Origin: Candidatus Nitrosotalea okcheonensis
GTDB taxonomy: Archaea > Thermoproteota > Nitrososphaeria > Nitrososphaerales > Nitrosopumilaceae
Length of the DNA: 64,000 nucleotides
Assembly (NCBI RefSeq): GCF_900177045.1
Contig: NZ_LT841358.1
Location: 699,073-763,072 of the forward strand
Direction of reading: 5' to 3'
In this document: positions 43,438-51,967 of the stretch, piece by piece
How the letters are laid out: each line of letters opens with the position of its first letter
Numbering within the stretch: position 1 is the stretch's first letter
The notes under the pieces: generated by a model
Seen by the model: the letters and a program-made list of their open reading frames with translations, nothing else
Databases searched by the model: none
Told to the model about the DNA's origin: nothing
Program-made: the position numbers and the translations under genes

Positions 43438-44463
43438 ATGGGCCTAGATCTAAAACAGCTTTGTGTGAGGGACAGGACAAACCTAGAGTCGTTTACATCA
43501 AAAATTGTTGCAATAGATGCATACAATGCAATATACCAGTTTCTATCAATAATTCGCGGACCTGATGGACTTCCATTAACTGATTACAATGGAAAGATAA
43601 CAAGTCACATCAGTGGGCTTTTTTACAGGAACATCAATTTTTTGTCGCTTGGAATAAAGCCTGTTTATGTCTTTGACGGCAGGCCCCCGTCGTTAAAGTC
43701 TGCAGAAATACAGAGAAGAAAGCAGGTAAAAAAAGATGCTACTGTAAAATATGAAAAAGCAATAAGCGAGGGAAATTATGTCGAGGCAAAAAAGTTTGCC
43801 CAGCAGACATCGGTTTTGCGTGACGACATGGTAGACGAGTCAAAAAAATTTCTTGACTTGTTTGGCATACCATGGATCCAGGCACCATCAGAGGGAGAGG
43901 CAACTGCCGCACAGATGACAATATCTGGACAGGCATATGCGTCTGCAAGTCAAGACTTTGATTCGTTGTTGTTTGGCGCAAAAAAACTTGTCAGAAACTT
44001 TACAAACAGTGGCAAGCGAAAACTGCCAAATAGAAATACTACGATTGAGATAGAGCCTGAAGTTATCCAGCTTGACAAGACACTTTCATCACTTGGTGTG
44101 ACGCGAGAGCAGCTTGTGGATATTGGCATTCTGATTGGCACTGACTTTAATCCAGATGGGTTTGAGAGGATTGGCCCCAAGACTGCATTGAAGATGATAA
44201 AGGACAATGGTGCTCTTGAAAATATCTCGCAGATTCAGGAGAAACTCGAAGAGATTGACTACAAACAGATACGTAATATTTTCTTGAATCCACAGGTTGC
44301 TGACATATCTGAGATAAAGTTTGGCAATGTCGACTATTCTGGAGCTGTAAATTACCTTACAAAGGAGAGAAGTTTTTCACTTGACCGTGTAGACACTTCA
44401 TTGAACAGGCTCAAAAAAGCGTTAGAGAAAAAAAGTCACAACCTTGAACAGTGGTTTACGTAA
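43438..44463 (+). CDS. fen: Flap endonuclease 1
   Basis: 341 aa. N region [20 protein letters not shown] with [13 protein letters not shown] (first metal Asp), the [12 protein letters not shown] block, the I region with [16 protein letters not shown] (Glu ligands) and [11 protein letters not shown] (Asp pair), and an H3TH with [16 protein letters not shown] (Asp). The C-terminal PCNA-binding box is SHNLEQWFT. Removes 5' flaps in Okazaki-fragment maturation and base-excision repair. Complete and probably essential, so the flanking mobile DNA has not disrupted it. Confidence 0.95.
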   Translation: MGLDLKQLCVRDRTNLESFTSKIVAIDAYNAIYQFLSIIRGPDGLPLTDYNGKITSHISGLFYRNINFLSLGIKPVYVFDGRPPSLKSAEIQRRKQVKKDATVKYEKAISEGNYVEAKKFAQQTSVLRDDMVDESKKFLDLFGIPWIQAPSEGEATAAQMTISGQAYASASQDFDSLLFGAKKLVRNFTNSGKRKLPNRNTTIEIEPEVIQLDKTLSSLGVTREQLVDIGILIGTDFNPDGFERIGPKTALKMIKDNGALENISQIQEKLEEIDYKQIRNIFLNPQVADISEIKFGNVDYSGAVNYLTKERSFSLDRVDTSLNRLKKALEKKSHNLEQWFT

Positions 44464-44507
44464 ACTAACACGCCGATTTTATTTATTCATCTGGCTTTCT
44501 GAACTCT

Positions 44508-45581
44508 GTGGTACAAACACTAGTTGAAGTGATAGAAGAATTTGATCCTGTAAAAGATTACGGAATAGAAATCAGAAAACAGTACAGGATGTGCCTTTCT
44601 GTTCTGAAAAAAGGACAGAAGATTAATCCAAATGAGTTTATCAAGAGCAATCTAAACAGATTTACTCACGGAAAAAAATCATTCAAAACAAACAGGGAAG
44701 CAGTGTACCATGCTTTTTGGATAGGAAAGAAAGTTGGCATCTCAAACCATTGTCACGTGAAGAATCAGGAGTACACAACTCATTTGATAATTTTTGTAAT
44801 CCCGAGTCTGTATCATATTTTATTGATCAGCACAGAGAAAGCAGATACAGAAACCTCACAGCAGTAAAAGGAACAGGAACCAGGTATGCTTACGGGTACC
44901 TATTATGGAGGTTTGACACCTGGTTGCACGGCAAGACTTTTCCGTTCAATCAGGAGGTCATGGTAGGAAACAACACATACCAGAGAACCATAGAAAACGT
45001 TACTCTTGACGGAGTGGAACACTTGTTAAGGCTTTACCAGCAGCCATTCAAAACAGAATCGGATTTTATCAGGGTTGTAAAAAGATACCTGTTGATCCAA
45101 TGCATGCAAACAAGCGCGCCAGGACAATCAAGATAGACTACAATGCCATCAAGTCATTGAGAAAAACGATTCGCCTTTGCATTTCAGGTTTGACTATAAC
45201 GCAAGATACAAGACTACAAATGGAGAAGATGAGCAGGCGTCACTGAGTCTTGAAGACATGGTCAATCTTTTGACCGTGGGCAAGCCAAGCCTGATGCAAA
45301 AGGCAGTATTCCTATGCAAGTTGCACAGGGGCTGGACACCTCAACGCTTACAGACAGGTTCAACTTCCAAGGTTCGTCACGAGGGTAAGATCTTGAATCG
45401 CGATATGCCATATGGTAAAGTTCTTGCGGTTTCAAGACAAAAGGAGCTACGGCAAGAAAACCTGATGGTATCAATTAGGTTCATGAGGGGCTTGGCGCAA
45501 TCCATTGTGCGCATGCAAGAAAAAATAGAATGGATGAAAAATGAATACGGCGATGAGGCAATCAAAAATACCTTTGAATAA
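44508..45581 (+). pseudogene. Tyrosine-recombinase-type integrase, frameshifted
   Basis: Three frames in sequence: VQTLVEVIEEFDPVKDYGIE to HAFWIGKKVG; then LSREESGVHNSF, NLTAVKGTGTRYAYGYLLWR (core-binding domain) and PFKTESDFIRVVKRYL; then LHFRFDYNARYKT and QASLSLEDMVNLLTVGKPSL followed by AVFLCKLHRGLDTSTLT (start of the catalytic domain with the likely first Arg). The His-x-x-Arg and Tyr regions are not recognisable. At least three frame changes. A remnant of an integrated element near tRNA-Ser. Confidence 0.65.
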
Positions 45582-45700
45582 AATTAACGCCTAATTTTCT
45601 TTAGTTTTCAAATAGGTTTTTAGAGCATTTCATAGATTAGAAAGAAGCCACATTTTGAAATCCATTTACCTCAGATATCTGATCATTATAGCATCTAGAC

Positions 45701-45756
45701 TATAATATTATACAAATAATGGTATAATATTATATCAACAATACTATAATATTATA
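45701..45756. promoter_or_regulatory. Three TATAATATTATA palindromes spaced 22 bp
   Basis: Identical 12-bp palindromes at 45701-45712, 45723-45734 and 45745-45756, that is, two helical turns apart on one face of the DNA. The last ends 24 bases before the ATG of the module's first gene, overlapping any promoter. Typical of cooperative autorepression in toxin-antitoxin operons. Confidence 0.75.
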
Positions 45757-45780
45757 CCATTATTACTATAGATACACACT

Positions 45781-46869
45781 ATGAATAAAACAACATTGAG
45801 AATTCTAGAGGTATTATCAAGCGAGATAGGCACCGGATTATCCATTAATCATCTCACTGACAAAATACATACTCGATTCAATACGGGTTTTTACAGGGAT
45901 GTATACAAAAATGTACAATCCCTTGCCAAACAGAGAATATTACAAATATCAAAAGAGGGTAATTCATCCATCATTTCTTTGAACTTTGATGATCCATTCT
46001 TAGTGGATATGTTAGCAGAAATGGAATTGGAGCGCAAACGTAATTTTCTTCAAAAAAGAAAAGAATTTCAAATATGGATATCCACATTATCTAGTAGAAT
46101 AATTGACTATTCTTTCATAAATTCAATATCTTTGATTCGTCCAGAACTAAATGCAAAACTAAATCGTGCAGAGCTTCTTTTTTTGATTTCCAATCAAACC
46201 AATCAAACCAATCAAAACGATATGGAATACCATCAACGTGACAAACTTCATGAACTAACAGATTCCCTTCAAAAAGAATACAACATCAGCATAGATGCAT
46301 TAATCATGAATCCAGAAGAATTTATCATAACATTTCGTTCAAGCAGTATAAACCCAGTAAAAGAAATGATGTCCAATAAAATTGTAATATTCTTTCCACA
46401 GATGTTTTGGCTTGAAATTGGAAATACAATAAAGAAAGAGCGACCTTTTAAAACTGAAGAATATGAAATACGCCCTTTGAAAATTACCGAGGAAGAACTC
46501 GTATCAAACCTTGCAATGTTGGGATACAAAGAGATTGGAACAGACATAAGACCGCCTTCGAAATTAATAGGAATAGAATATATCATAATTTCAATTTTGA
46601 TGGGAAATGATTCAAGGAGAATAGATGCAGTTCCAATAATAATTGCAAAAAATCAAGATATGATAAATTATGATCTTTTGATATTCCTATCTACAAAATA
46701 TCATACATCGGATTTATTGTATTCATTGCTCAAGGCACTAGATCAAATCAAACCCACTGCACGTGCTAAGAAGATATTAGATAGACTGCATTTTATGCAC
46801 ATAGGTGAAGTTCAGATAGATTTGAAGGATTTAGAGAAGAGGTTGAGATTGTATAATGTCATTAAATAA
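45781..46869 (+). CDS. AbiE-like module, first gene: winged helix plus unknown domain
   Basis: 362 aa. Residues 1-65 are a winged helix (TLRILEVLSSEIGTGLSINH, VQSLAKQRILQISKEGNSSI), then a helical charged stretch and a C-terminal alpha/beta domain (EEYEIRPLKITEEELVSNLA). A 9-bp unit (AATCAAACC) is repeated at about 46191-46217 and gives NQTNQTNQN. The gene overlaps the next by 14 bases. By analogy with AbiEi, the wHTH would repress the operon through the palindromes and act as the antitoxin side. Confidence 0.65.
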   Translation: MNKTTLRILEVLSSEIGTGLSINHLTDKIHTRFNTGFYRDVYKNVQSLAKQRILQISKEGNSSIISLNFDDPFLVDMLAEMELERKRNFLQKRKEFQIWISTLSSRIIDYSFINSISLIRPELNAKLNRAELLFLISNQTNQTNQNDMEYHQRDKLHELTDSLQKEYNISIDALIMNPEEFIITFRSSSINPVKEMMSNKIVIFFPQMFWLEIGNTIKKERPFKTEEYEIRPLKITEEELVSNLAMLGYKEIGTDIRPPSKLIGIEYIIISILMGNDSRRIDAVPIIIAKNQDMINYDLLIFLSTKYHTSDLLYSLLKALDQIKPTARAKKILDRLHFMHIGEVQIDLKDLEKRLRLYNVIK

Positions 46870-47364
46870 GAATTCACTTTTGGAGTTCCTAGAGGTTTTA
46901 GATGATGAATTCACGAAGAAAATAATCATCGTAGCTGCGGGGGTACCGCAATGACGCTCTTAGATGGAAAACCATCCACAATAGATGTTGATTTTACAGT
47001 GCCTAAGGAATACTATGATGATTTTCTATCCGCGTTAAAAACTGTCCCGCATGGATTTAAAGTAGAAGCATGGCCTGAAGGTCAAGTATTTAGTCAGATG
47101 TTGCCATCTGATTATCTAGCTATAAGCATCCTGATAGAAACTACGTTAAAACACATCGAATTAAGGGCTTTACATCCTTTAGATATAGTAATCACCAAAA
47201 TAGGCAGATTAATTGGAAGAGATTTGGGCGACATTGAGATTTGCATTAGAAACTTTGGGCTAAAAGCAGATCAGATACGTGAAAGAGCAAGTAAAATTGG
47301 TTATGCTGGAAATGACGAAGTGTATGAAATGAAATTGAATGTAGTAATTCGAGATTTCTTTTGA
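46856..47364 (+). pseudogene. AbiEii/DUF6036-like nucleotidyltransferase, frameshifted at a G run
   Basis: Frame 1 starts MSLNKNSLLEFLEVLDDEFT and runs to KKIIIVAAG, then to a TGA; frame 2 continues GTAMTLLDGKPSTIDVDFTV. Together they give the GG-x-A...D-x-D nucleotidyltransferase signature (GGTAMTLL, STIDVDF) followed by LHPLDIVITKIGRLIGRDLG. The break is at five G (46939-46943); six would restore the frame. Slippage switching, decay or an assembly error are all possible. Confidence 0.7.
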
Positions 47365-47535
47365 TTGCAGTAATGAAATATCAAATACAGTTGTACAAAA
47401 AAGTCATACTTTGAAACTATTTTATGGTGTAAATATATTGAACCAGTGGTTCAAGTAAACAGGTGTTATTCACTACCGCCTTACATCATATGATATATTT
47501 TATAAAAACATAAGGTTCTGAAATAATATTCTTTA

Positions 47536-47775
47536 TTATTTCACAGGAACCTGAGTCTGTTCATTGTCTGTCTTTTTCTGTTTTGAGATCATCTTACTTA
47601 ACACGGCATACAATCCAATGAATGCAATCTGACATATTTCAATTGGTTGTATGAGTATGGCAAAACCTATTCCCAGAGACCCATGAGTGTCATTTCTGTG
47701 AAATCCACCTTCCGGTACATTTCCCTGTGAAAAATTGCCTTTGTAACCAGGACTTGTGGCCCACCAAAGTGTCAC
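47536..47775 (-). CDS. Small single-pass membrane protein
   Basis: 79 aa, GTG start. Polar N-terminus rich in Gly, Asn and His (GNVPEGGFHRNDTHGSLG), one hydrophobic helix (QPIEICQIAFIGLYAVLSKM) and a basic tail. Coding likelihood is moderate; not recognised. Confidence 0.45.
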   Translation of the reverse strand: MTLWWATSPGYKGNFSQGNVPEGGFHRNDTHGSLGIGFAILIQPIEICQIAFIGLYAVLSKMISKQKKTDNEQTQVPVK

Positions 47776-48356
47776 AATTCTTTGTTAGGTAAACCTAGTA
47801 TCTCAAATAAAAAATAAAAAAGACATATGAATTTATCAGAAATAAATATTGTAAATGCAAAGTTATGAGAAACATTTCATGAAAATAAATTCGACCATTT
47901 TAGACTTTTCCAGTAATTTCAAACCAGTATATTTACAGATTCATTCTTGCAGAGAATGACTGTATTTTTTGTATCAGATCTCAGAGATTGGTTAAAACTT
48001 AGAAAAGATACGCGAATCTTATAAGATGCCAAATCTCTGTTAAACCAGTCACGGGTAAAGACCATCTGTGAATATGTGCGCCAAGTGGTCATTTATCACC
48101 CTGACTAAAAATTTTCATGTTTTAAAAAACCATTTACGCTAAATCTAGATCATTTTGTCATAATTTCATTCCTATTGTTAACTGTATTTGTAAGATCCAG
48201 TATTACATTACACAAAATAATGTTATGACGAAACAACAGGAACTGTAAAAAATCCCATAATGTTATCTATGAAGCCAAATTAGTCAGTACAGAAAAGTTT
48301 ATCGGATACAAGCAAGCATATCAGGCACGAATTACAAGCCACTATTTGACAAAATC
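47776..48356. other. Long gene-free region with a hairpin
   Basis: 581 bases without a convincing frame. Its one structured part is the hairpin at 48047. A frame open from about 48290 to the ATG at 48357 (NYKPLFDKIMEID) resembles the start of the DUF6659-like relative but has no ATG, GTG or TTG. Confidence 0.5.
48047..48106. ncRNA. Candidate structured RNA or terminator hairpin
   Basis: AGTCA-C-GGGT-AAA-GACCA pairs with TGGTC-ATTTATC-ACCC-TGACT: 14 base pairs in three helices with one bulge and one internal loop, closing a 21-base loop. It is followed by an A-rich then T-rich tail. No known RNA family is recognised. Strand unknown. Confidence 0.4.
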
Positions 48357-48707
48357 ATGGAAATTGATCCAAAAATTCGTTTTGCTACAATATTTGACAT
48401 GACTGGACAGGTTTTGTTCAGTGCTCATCGAGAGGGAGTGGTAAATTTGCTTTCACCAGAAGAGAGCCAGAAATCACTACATCTTGCAATCAACGCATGG
48501 AAGTCAAGAAATGAAGTCTCAGATAAAATTGGAAAGGGAAAATATGCACTTGTCGAATATGAAAAATTAAAGAGAATTACGATGCCCTTGGATTCTGAAC
48601 ACATACTTTACATCACAACAGATGTAGAGGCAGACCACGGTCCGATAATTTACAGGGCCTTGAGATTAAAACATGATGCATTGCATACACCTGAAGGAAT
48701 GCCCTAA
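48357..48707 (+). CDS. DUF6659-like small archaeal protein
   Basis: 116 aa from ATG. Same arrangement as the protein at 10006: opening IDPKIRFATIFDMTGQVLFS, then EYEKLKRITMPLDSEHILYI. The relative has about 15 more residues at the front, and matching codons (YKPLFDKIM) exist upstream here without a standard start, so initiation may use ATT or ATA, or the start was lost. Function unknown. Confidence 0.6.
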   Translation: MEIDPKIRFATIFDMTGQVLFSAHREGVVNLLSPEESQKSLHLAINAWKSRNEVSDKIGKGKYALVEYEKLKRITMPLDSEHILYITTDVEADHGPIIYRALRLKHDALHTPEGMP

Positions 48708-48756
48708 GTCACGACCTGTATTCAAAATTGCACATGTATTCCTTACTAGAATTAAT

Positions 48757-49206
48757 TTAACGGCTGCACCAGTCTGAAAAATATGATTGTTGAAGATGAT
48801 CCTGTGCGGAATCTTTTGTTTGCCCCACAATTACAACTCCTGCCGAATTTGGATGCAGATTATCAAAATAAGTAAAGGAACCTATCCTGTCAAACTTGTG
48901 TGAGAATACACCATGTGGTGCAATAAGTGAGCTTGCAAACCAGCCATCAGGTCCGCTCTGACCGCTACCACTTGTAATCATGTGAATAGAACTGCCAGAA
49001 TTTATCCAAGTTATTGTATCTCCCTTGACTAGTGTAACTTGGCACGGGCTAAAGCAAGCTCCTACAGTACTACAATCGGTGATGAAAATGGTTGTTTCAT
49101 TAGTTGTAGTTGACACATCGGCATACGCAACAGAGTCATCAACATTGTAAACTAGAAAAACCACAAGATATAGTACAAATGCAGTCATTCCAATCTTTTT
49201 GTGCAT
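48757..49206 (-). CDS. Secreted cupredoxin-like protein lacking the Cys ligand
   Basis: 149 aa. Signal peptide MHKKIGMTAFVLYLVVFLVY with cleavage near AYA. The cupredoxin barrel is plain: CQVTLVKGDTITWINSGSSI, then a His (SIHMITSG), and FDRIGSFTYFDNLHPNSAG. The usual YxCxxHPxM is YFDNLHPNS: the Cys is Asp and the Met is Asn or Ser. A blue copper site is therefore not possible; a type 2 metal site or a purely structural role is. Two Cys in VGACFSPCQV may pair. The DWCSR tail is unusual. Confidence 0.75.
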   Translation of the reverse strand: MHKKIGMTAFVLYLVVFLVYNVDDSVAYADVSTTTNETTIFITDCSTVGACFSPCQVTLVKGDTITWINSGSSIHMITSGSGQSGPDGWFASSLIAPHGVFSHKFDRIGSFTYFDNLHPNSAGVVIVGQTKDSAQDHLQQSYFSDWCSR

Positions 49207-49311
49207 ATCCCAAACATAGTGTGAACGTGTTATTAATATTGAGATGTGCGTAGCGTCAAGCCTCAGATTGATTTCTAAATAAAACCAACACTAAAAATGT
49301 GATGCAATATT

Positions 49312-49995
49312 TCACTTTAGTGCATTAGAACAATTTTCAAAAAATCCACATGCTTTGCATTTTGGTTTGCTATTATGATGTATCAAATCATCCCATTGTA
49401 AACACTTTTTGGTAAATTGTGAAGCATAGTCGAAAAGCAATTCCGTGTGACTTGCATCTACAATTTCTTCATATGTCTTGTAAATCGACCTAGTTCTGGT
49501 ATCCACAATGTTGATCTGGTACATTTTCTGCGTGTGTGGAATTCCAGCCCACCCTCCAAAAGAATCACCCAGATAGTACATGGAATCAAGATAGGTAAGC
49601 ACCTGTAGCAATTGGCCTATGTAGGGTTTTGACATGGCACCATAGCGTTCTGGATTTGAGGCATGTTTGTCATCAGAGACTATAAGAGTTTCATTTTGAC
49701 GAGTGACCTTGTCTGCCCTTCCAAATAATACCAGTCTTGCTTGTCCTTCTTTGAAATCAAATTCTTGTACAAAAGATGTCTGGATATCTTCTCGCATAAA
49801 ATTTAGATCAGATTTTGTGTCTTCCAGCCTTGTTTTTGTCAATTGCATTGGAATGGTTGTCTCTTTTTCTATTCTTTCTGCCTCCTCGTGGTGCTCGGTA
49901 CCCTTTAACATTTGAGCAGTTTCTGCACGCACCCCCTCAATGAAAAACGGTATCTGGAACTGGCAGTATCCCATAGCACCTGTAAAATCAGTCAC
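49312..49995 (-). CDS. Cas4-like PD-(D/E)XK nuclease with C-terminal Fe-S cysteines
   Basis: 227 aa, GTG start. GYCQFQIPFFIEG near the start (first Cys), KGTEHHEEAERIEKE (His of RecB-type fold), LVLFGRADKVTRQ with SDDKHASNPERYG (D...D-x-K), QLLQVLTYLDSMYY (Q-x-x-x-Y), then KCKACGFFENC at the end, giving a four-Cys iron-sulfur set. Resembles Cas4/Dna2-type 5'-3' exonucleases; no cas genes are near, so a repair role is likelier. The SDDKH spacing deviates from the strict (D/E)XK pattern. Confidence 0.75.
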   Translation of the reverse strand: MTDFTGAMGYCQFQIPFFIEGVRAETAQMLKGTEHHEEAERIEKETTIPMQLTKTRLEDTKSDLNFMREDIQTSFVQEFDFKEGQARLVLFGRADKVTRQNETLIVSDDKHASNPERYGAMSKPYIGQLLQVLTYLDSMYYLGDSFGGWAGIPHTQKMYQINIVDTRTRSIYKTYEEIVDASHTELLFDYASQFTKKCLQWDDLIHHNSKPKCKACGFFENCSNALK

Positions 49996-50246
49996 AAATG
50001 CCTTGACCTGATTAACGCCGTTTTCATCCTTGTCTATTGTAATCGTATTATGTTTTGATTGACAGATGTAGATAAAACATGCTGGATAAATGATTCAACT
50101 CCAATATTTTTGATCCAGTTCTTTTGACGCCTTTTCAATTAAAGAAAATTTTCACAACAAGAAAACCTTGAAAAATCAGCAGCGATATACACATCTGTCA
50201 ATCATTAAATATAATCAAGTCATCATCGTACTCATCTAGGAGAAAA

Positions 50247-51296
50247 ATGATGAAAGTCAATGGTTATGCAGCACAGAGTGCCAAGGCAGCACTTGTACCA
50301 TACTCGTTTGAAAGGCGCGAGGTTGGGGACAATGATGTTCTAGTAGAGATACAATACTGTGGGATATGCCACACAGACATTCACCAAGTGGGTGACGAGT
50401 GGGGCGGTTCCACATTTCCAATGGTTCCCGGACACGAGATAACAGGAATTATATCAAAAACTGGACCCAAGGTAACAAGATACAAGATAGGTGACAGGGT
50501 AGGAGTAGGATGTTTTGTAAATTCATGCCGCAAGTGTGACGCCTGCAAGAAAAACCTGGAACAATATTGTACTGATGGAATGGTTACAACATACAATGGA
50601 ACTGAAAAAGACGGCACCGTAACCCATGGAGGATACTCAAATAGAATTGTGGTAGATGAAAATTATGTGTTACGCATCCCAGATTCTTTGCCACTTGATA
50701 AAGCTGCACCACTTTTATGCGCTGGAATAACACTATACTCTCCACTCATGCACTGGAATGCAGGTCCTGGAAAAAAAGTTGCGATAATAGGACTTGGTGG
50801 AATCGGCCACATGGGAGTAAAGATTGCACATGCACTAGGTGCAGAGGTCACAGTTCTTAGCCACTCGCTAAAAAAACAAGAGGATGGAAAAAAACTTGGT
50901 GCTTATTATTTTTATGCCACGTCAGATCCTGAAACATTTGAGAAATTAAAGGGACGTTTTGACTTGATAATAAACACAGTATCTGCAGATCTTGATTGGA
51001 ACCAATACCTTGAGCTTTTGGCACTTGACGGTTCCATGATAGTAGTCGGGATTCCAGAAAAACAAACATCTGTTGGTGCGTTTCCACTTGTTGCCGGACG
51101 TCGCAGCCTTTCGGGCTCGCTCATCGGGGGAATAAAAGAGACACAGGAGATGCTAGACTTTTGTGCAAAGAATAACATTGCAAGCGAGATCGAACTGATT
51201 CCGATTCAAAAGGTAAATGATGCATACAAGAGAGTTCTCAACAGTGACGTCAGATACAGGTTTGTAATTGACATAAAATCACTTGAGCAAAAGTGA
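50247..51296 (+). CDS. Zinc-dependent alcohol dehydrogenase (cinnamyl-alcohol/YahK type)
   Basis: 349 aa. Catalytic zinc: [16 protein letters not shown] and GHEITGII; structural zinc: [20 protein letters not shown] (four Cys); Rossmann [21 protein letters not shown](H) use is likely because the dinucleotide loop lacks an acidic residue ([10 protein letters not shown]). Broad reduction of aldehydes to alcohols. Two ATG codons in a row; either may start. Confidence 0.93.
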   Translation: MMKVNGYAAQSAKAALVPYSFERREVGDNDVLVEIQYCGICHTDIHQVGDEWGGSTFPMVPGHEITGIISKTGPKVTRYKIGDRVGVGCFVNSCRKCDACKKNLEQYCTDGMVTTYNGTEKDGTVTHGGYSNRIVVDENYVLRIPDSLPLDKAAPLLCAGITLYSPLMHWNAGPGKKVAIIGLGGIGHMGVKIAHALGAEVTVLSHSLKKQEDGKKLGAYYFYATSDPETFEKLKGRFDLIINTVSADLDWNQYLELLALDGSMIVVGIPEKQTSVGAFPLVAGRRSLSGSLIGGIKETQEMLDFCAKNNIASEIELIPIQKVNDAYKRVLNSDVRYRFVIDIKSLEQK

Positions 51297-51310
51297 TGTG
51301 CCGCACATGA

Positions 51311-51589
51311 GAAATATCAATAGGCAACTTTTCAAAAAACAACAAACCTAGTGTTGTAAGTGATATACTTCAGACGTGGTCACATGACAAGATTTCAAGT
51401 GTAGAATTTCTCAATGCAGTCAAGTCAGTGTTATCGCAAGGTACAGAAAACAGTATGCCAAGTTACAACTTTACAACAATTCCAAGATGGGTAAAGCGTA
51501 CTGCCAATCTCCAGTCGCAGGGACTGATTTCAGATGACGAGTTTCTAAGTGCAGTTGAATATCTTGTCAAGATCCAAGCAATAAAATAG
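51311..51589 (+). CDS. Small protein with thaumarchaeal C-terminal repeats, no standard start
   Basis: The frame directly after the dehydrogenase contains two helical repeats: WSHDKISSVEFLNAVKSVLS and IPRWVKRTANLQSQGLISDD followed by EFLSAVEYLVKIQAIK. The second matches the IPxWVKxxAxxWxxGxIxDxxFxxxxxYL motif found at the ends of many thaumarchaeal secreted proteins. No ATG, GTG or TTG precedes the first repeat, so the start is unknown (ATA is the first near-start) or the gene is a fragment. I list the whole open stretch. Confidence 0.5.
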   Translation, partial: EISIGNFSKNNKPSVVSDILQTWSHDKISSVEFLNAVKSVLSQGTENSMPSYNFTTIPRWVKRTANLQSQGLISDDEFLSAVEYLVKIQAIK

Positions 51590-51592
51590 ATT

Positions 51593-51901
51593 TCAAGTGT
51601 CCTTTGAGCCAAGCATCTCATTGTCTTTAACATCATGATCCCATTTTCCGCGTATTCCCTTGTACATGACAAACCCCCCTATTCCCAAAAGGGCAAATGA
51701 CAAAAGGAGATACAGCATGTGGTCGTAGCTCTTGTCTGAGCACTTGACATGCATTGCAACGCCTGAGGAATAGTCATAACAGTCATCAAAGGTTTGCTGC
51801 TGGACTGCATATTGGGCATAGTCGGCATTTCCTATGCTTGCAACCACAAAGCCTGCAAATATCACAACTGCGCCTATCATGACAAGCCGTATGTCACTCA
51901 T
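51593..51901 (-). CDS. Two-TM small membrane protein
   Basis: 102 aa. TM1 LVMIGAVVIFAGFVVASIG, external loop with two Cys (DDCYDYSSG and HVKCSDKSYDH) probably in a disulfide, TM2 MLYLLLSFALLGIGGFVMYK, charged tail. Convergent with the fragment before it. Unknown function. Confidence 0.6.
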   Translation of the reverse strand: MSDIRLVMIGAVVIFAGFVVASIGNADYAQYAVQQQTFDDCYDYSSGVAMHVKCSDKSYDHMLYLLLSFALLGIGGFVMYKGIRGKWDHDVKDNEMLGSKDT

Positions 51902-51967
51902 GATGACTGAACATTGTTATGCATAATATTTAATGTTCTTAAAATATCATATCAAGTGATCAAAAAA

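Noticed and set aside
45191-45581. Intact small protein at the end of the recombinase remnant
   Set aside because: The first half continues the recombinase domain order from the preceding frames, so it is better explained as the last piece of the pseudogene.
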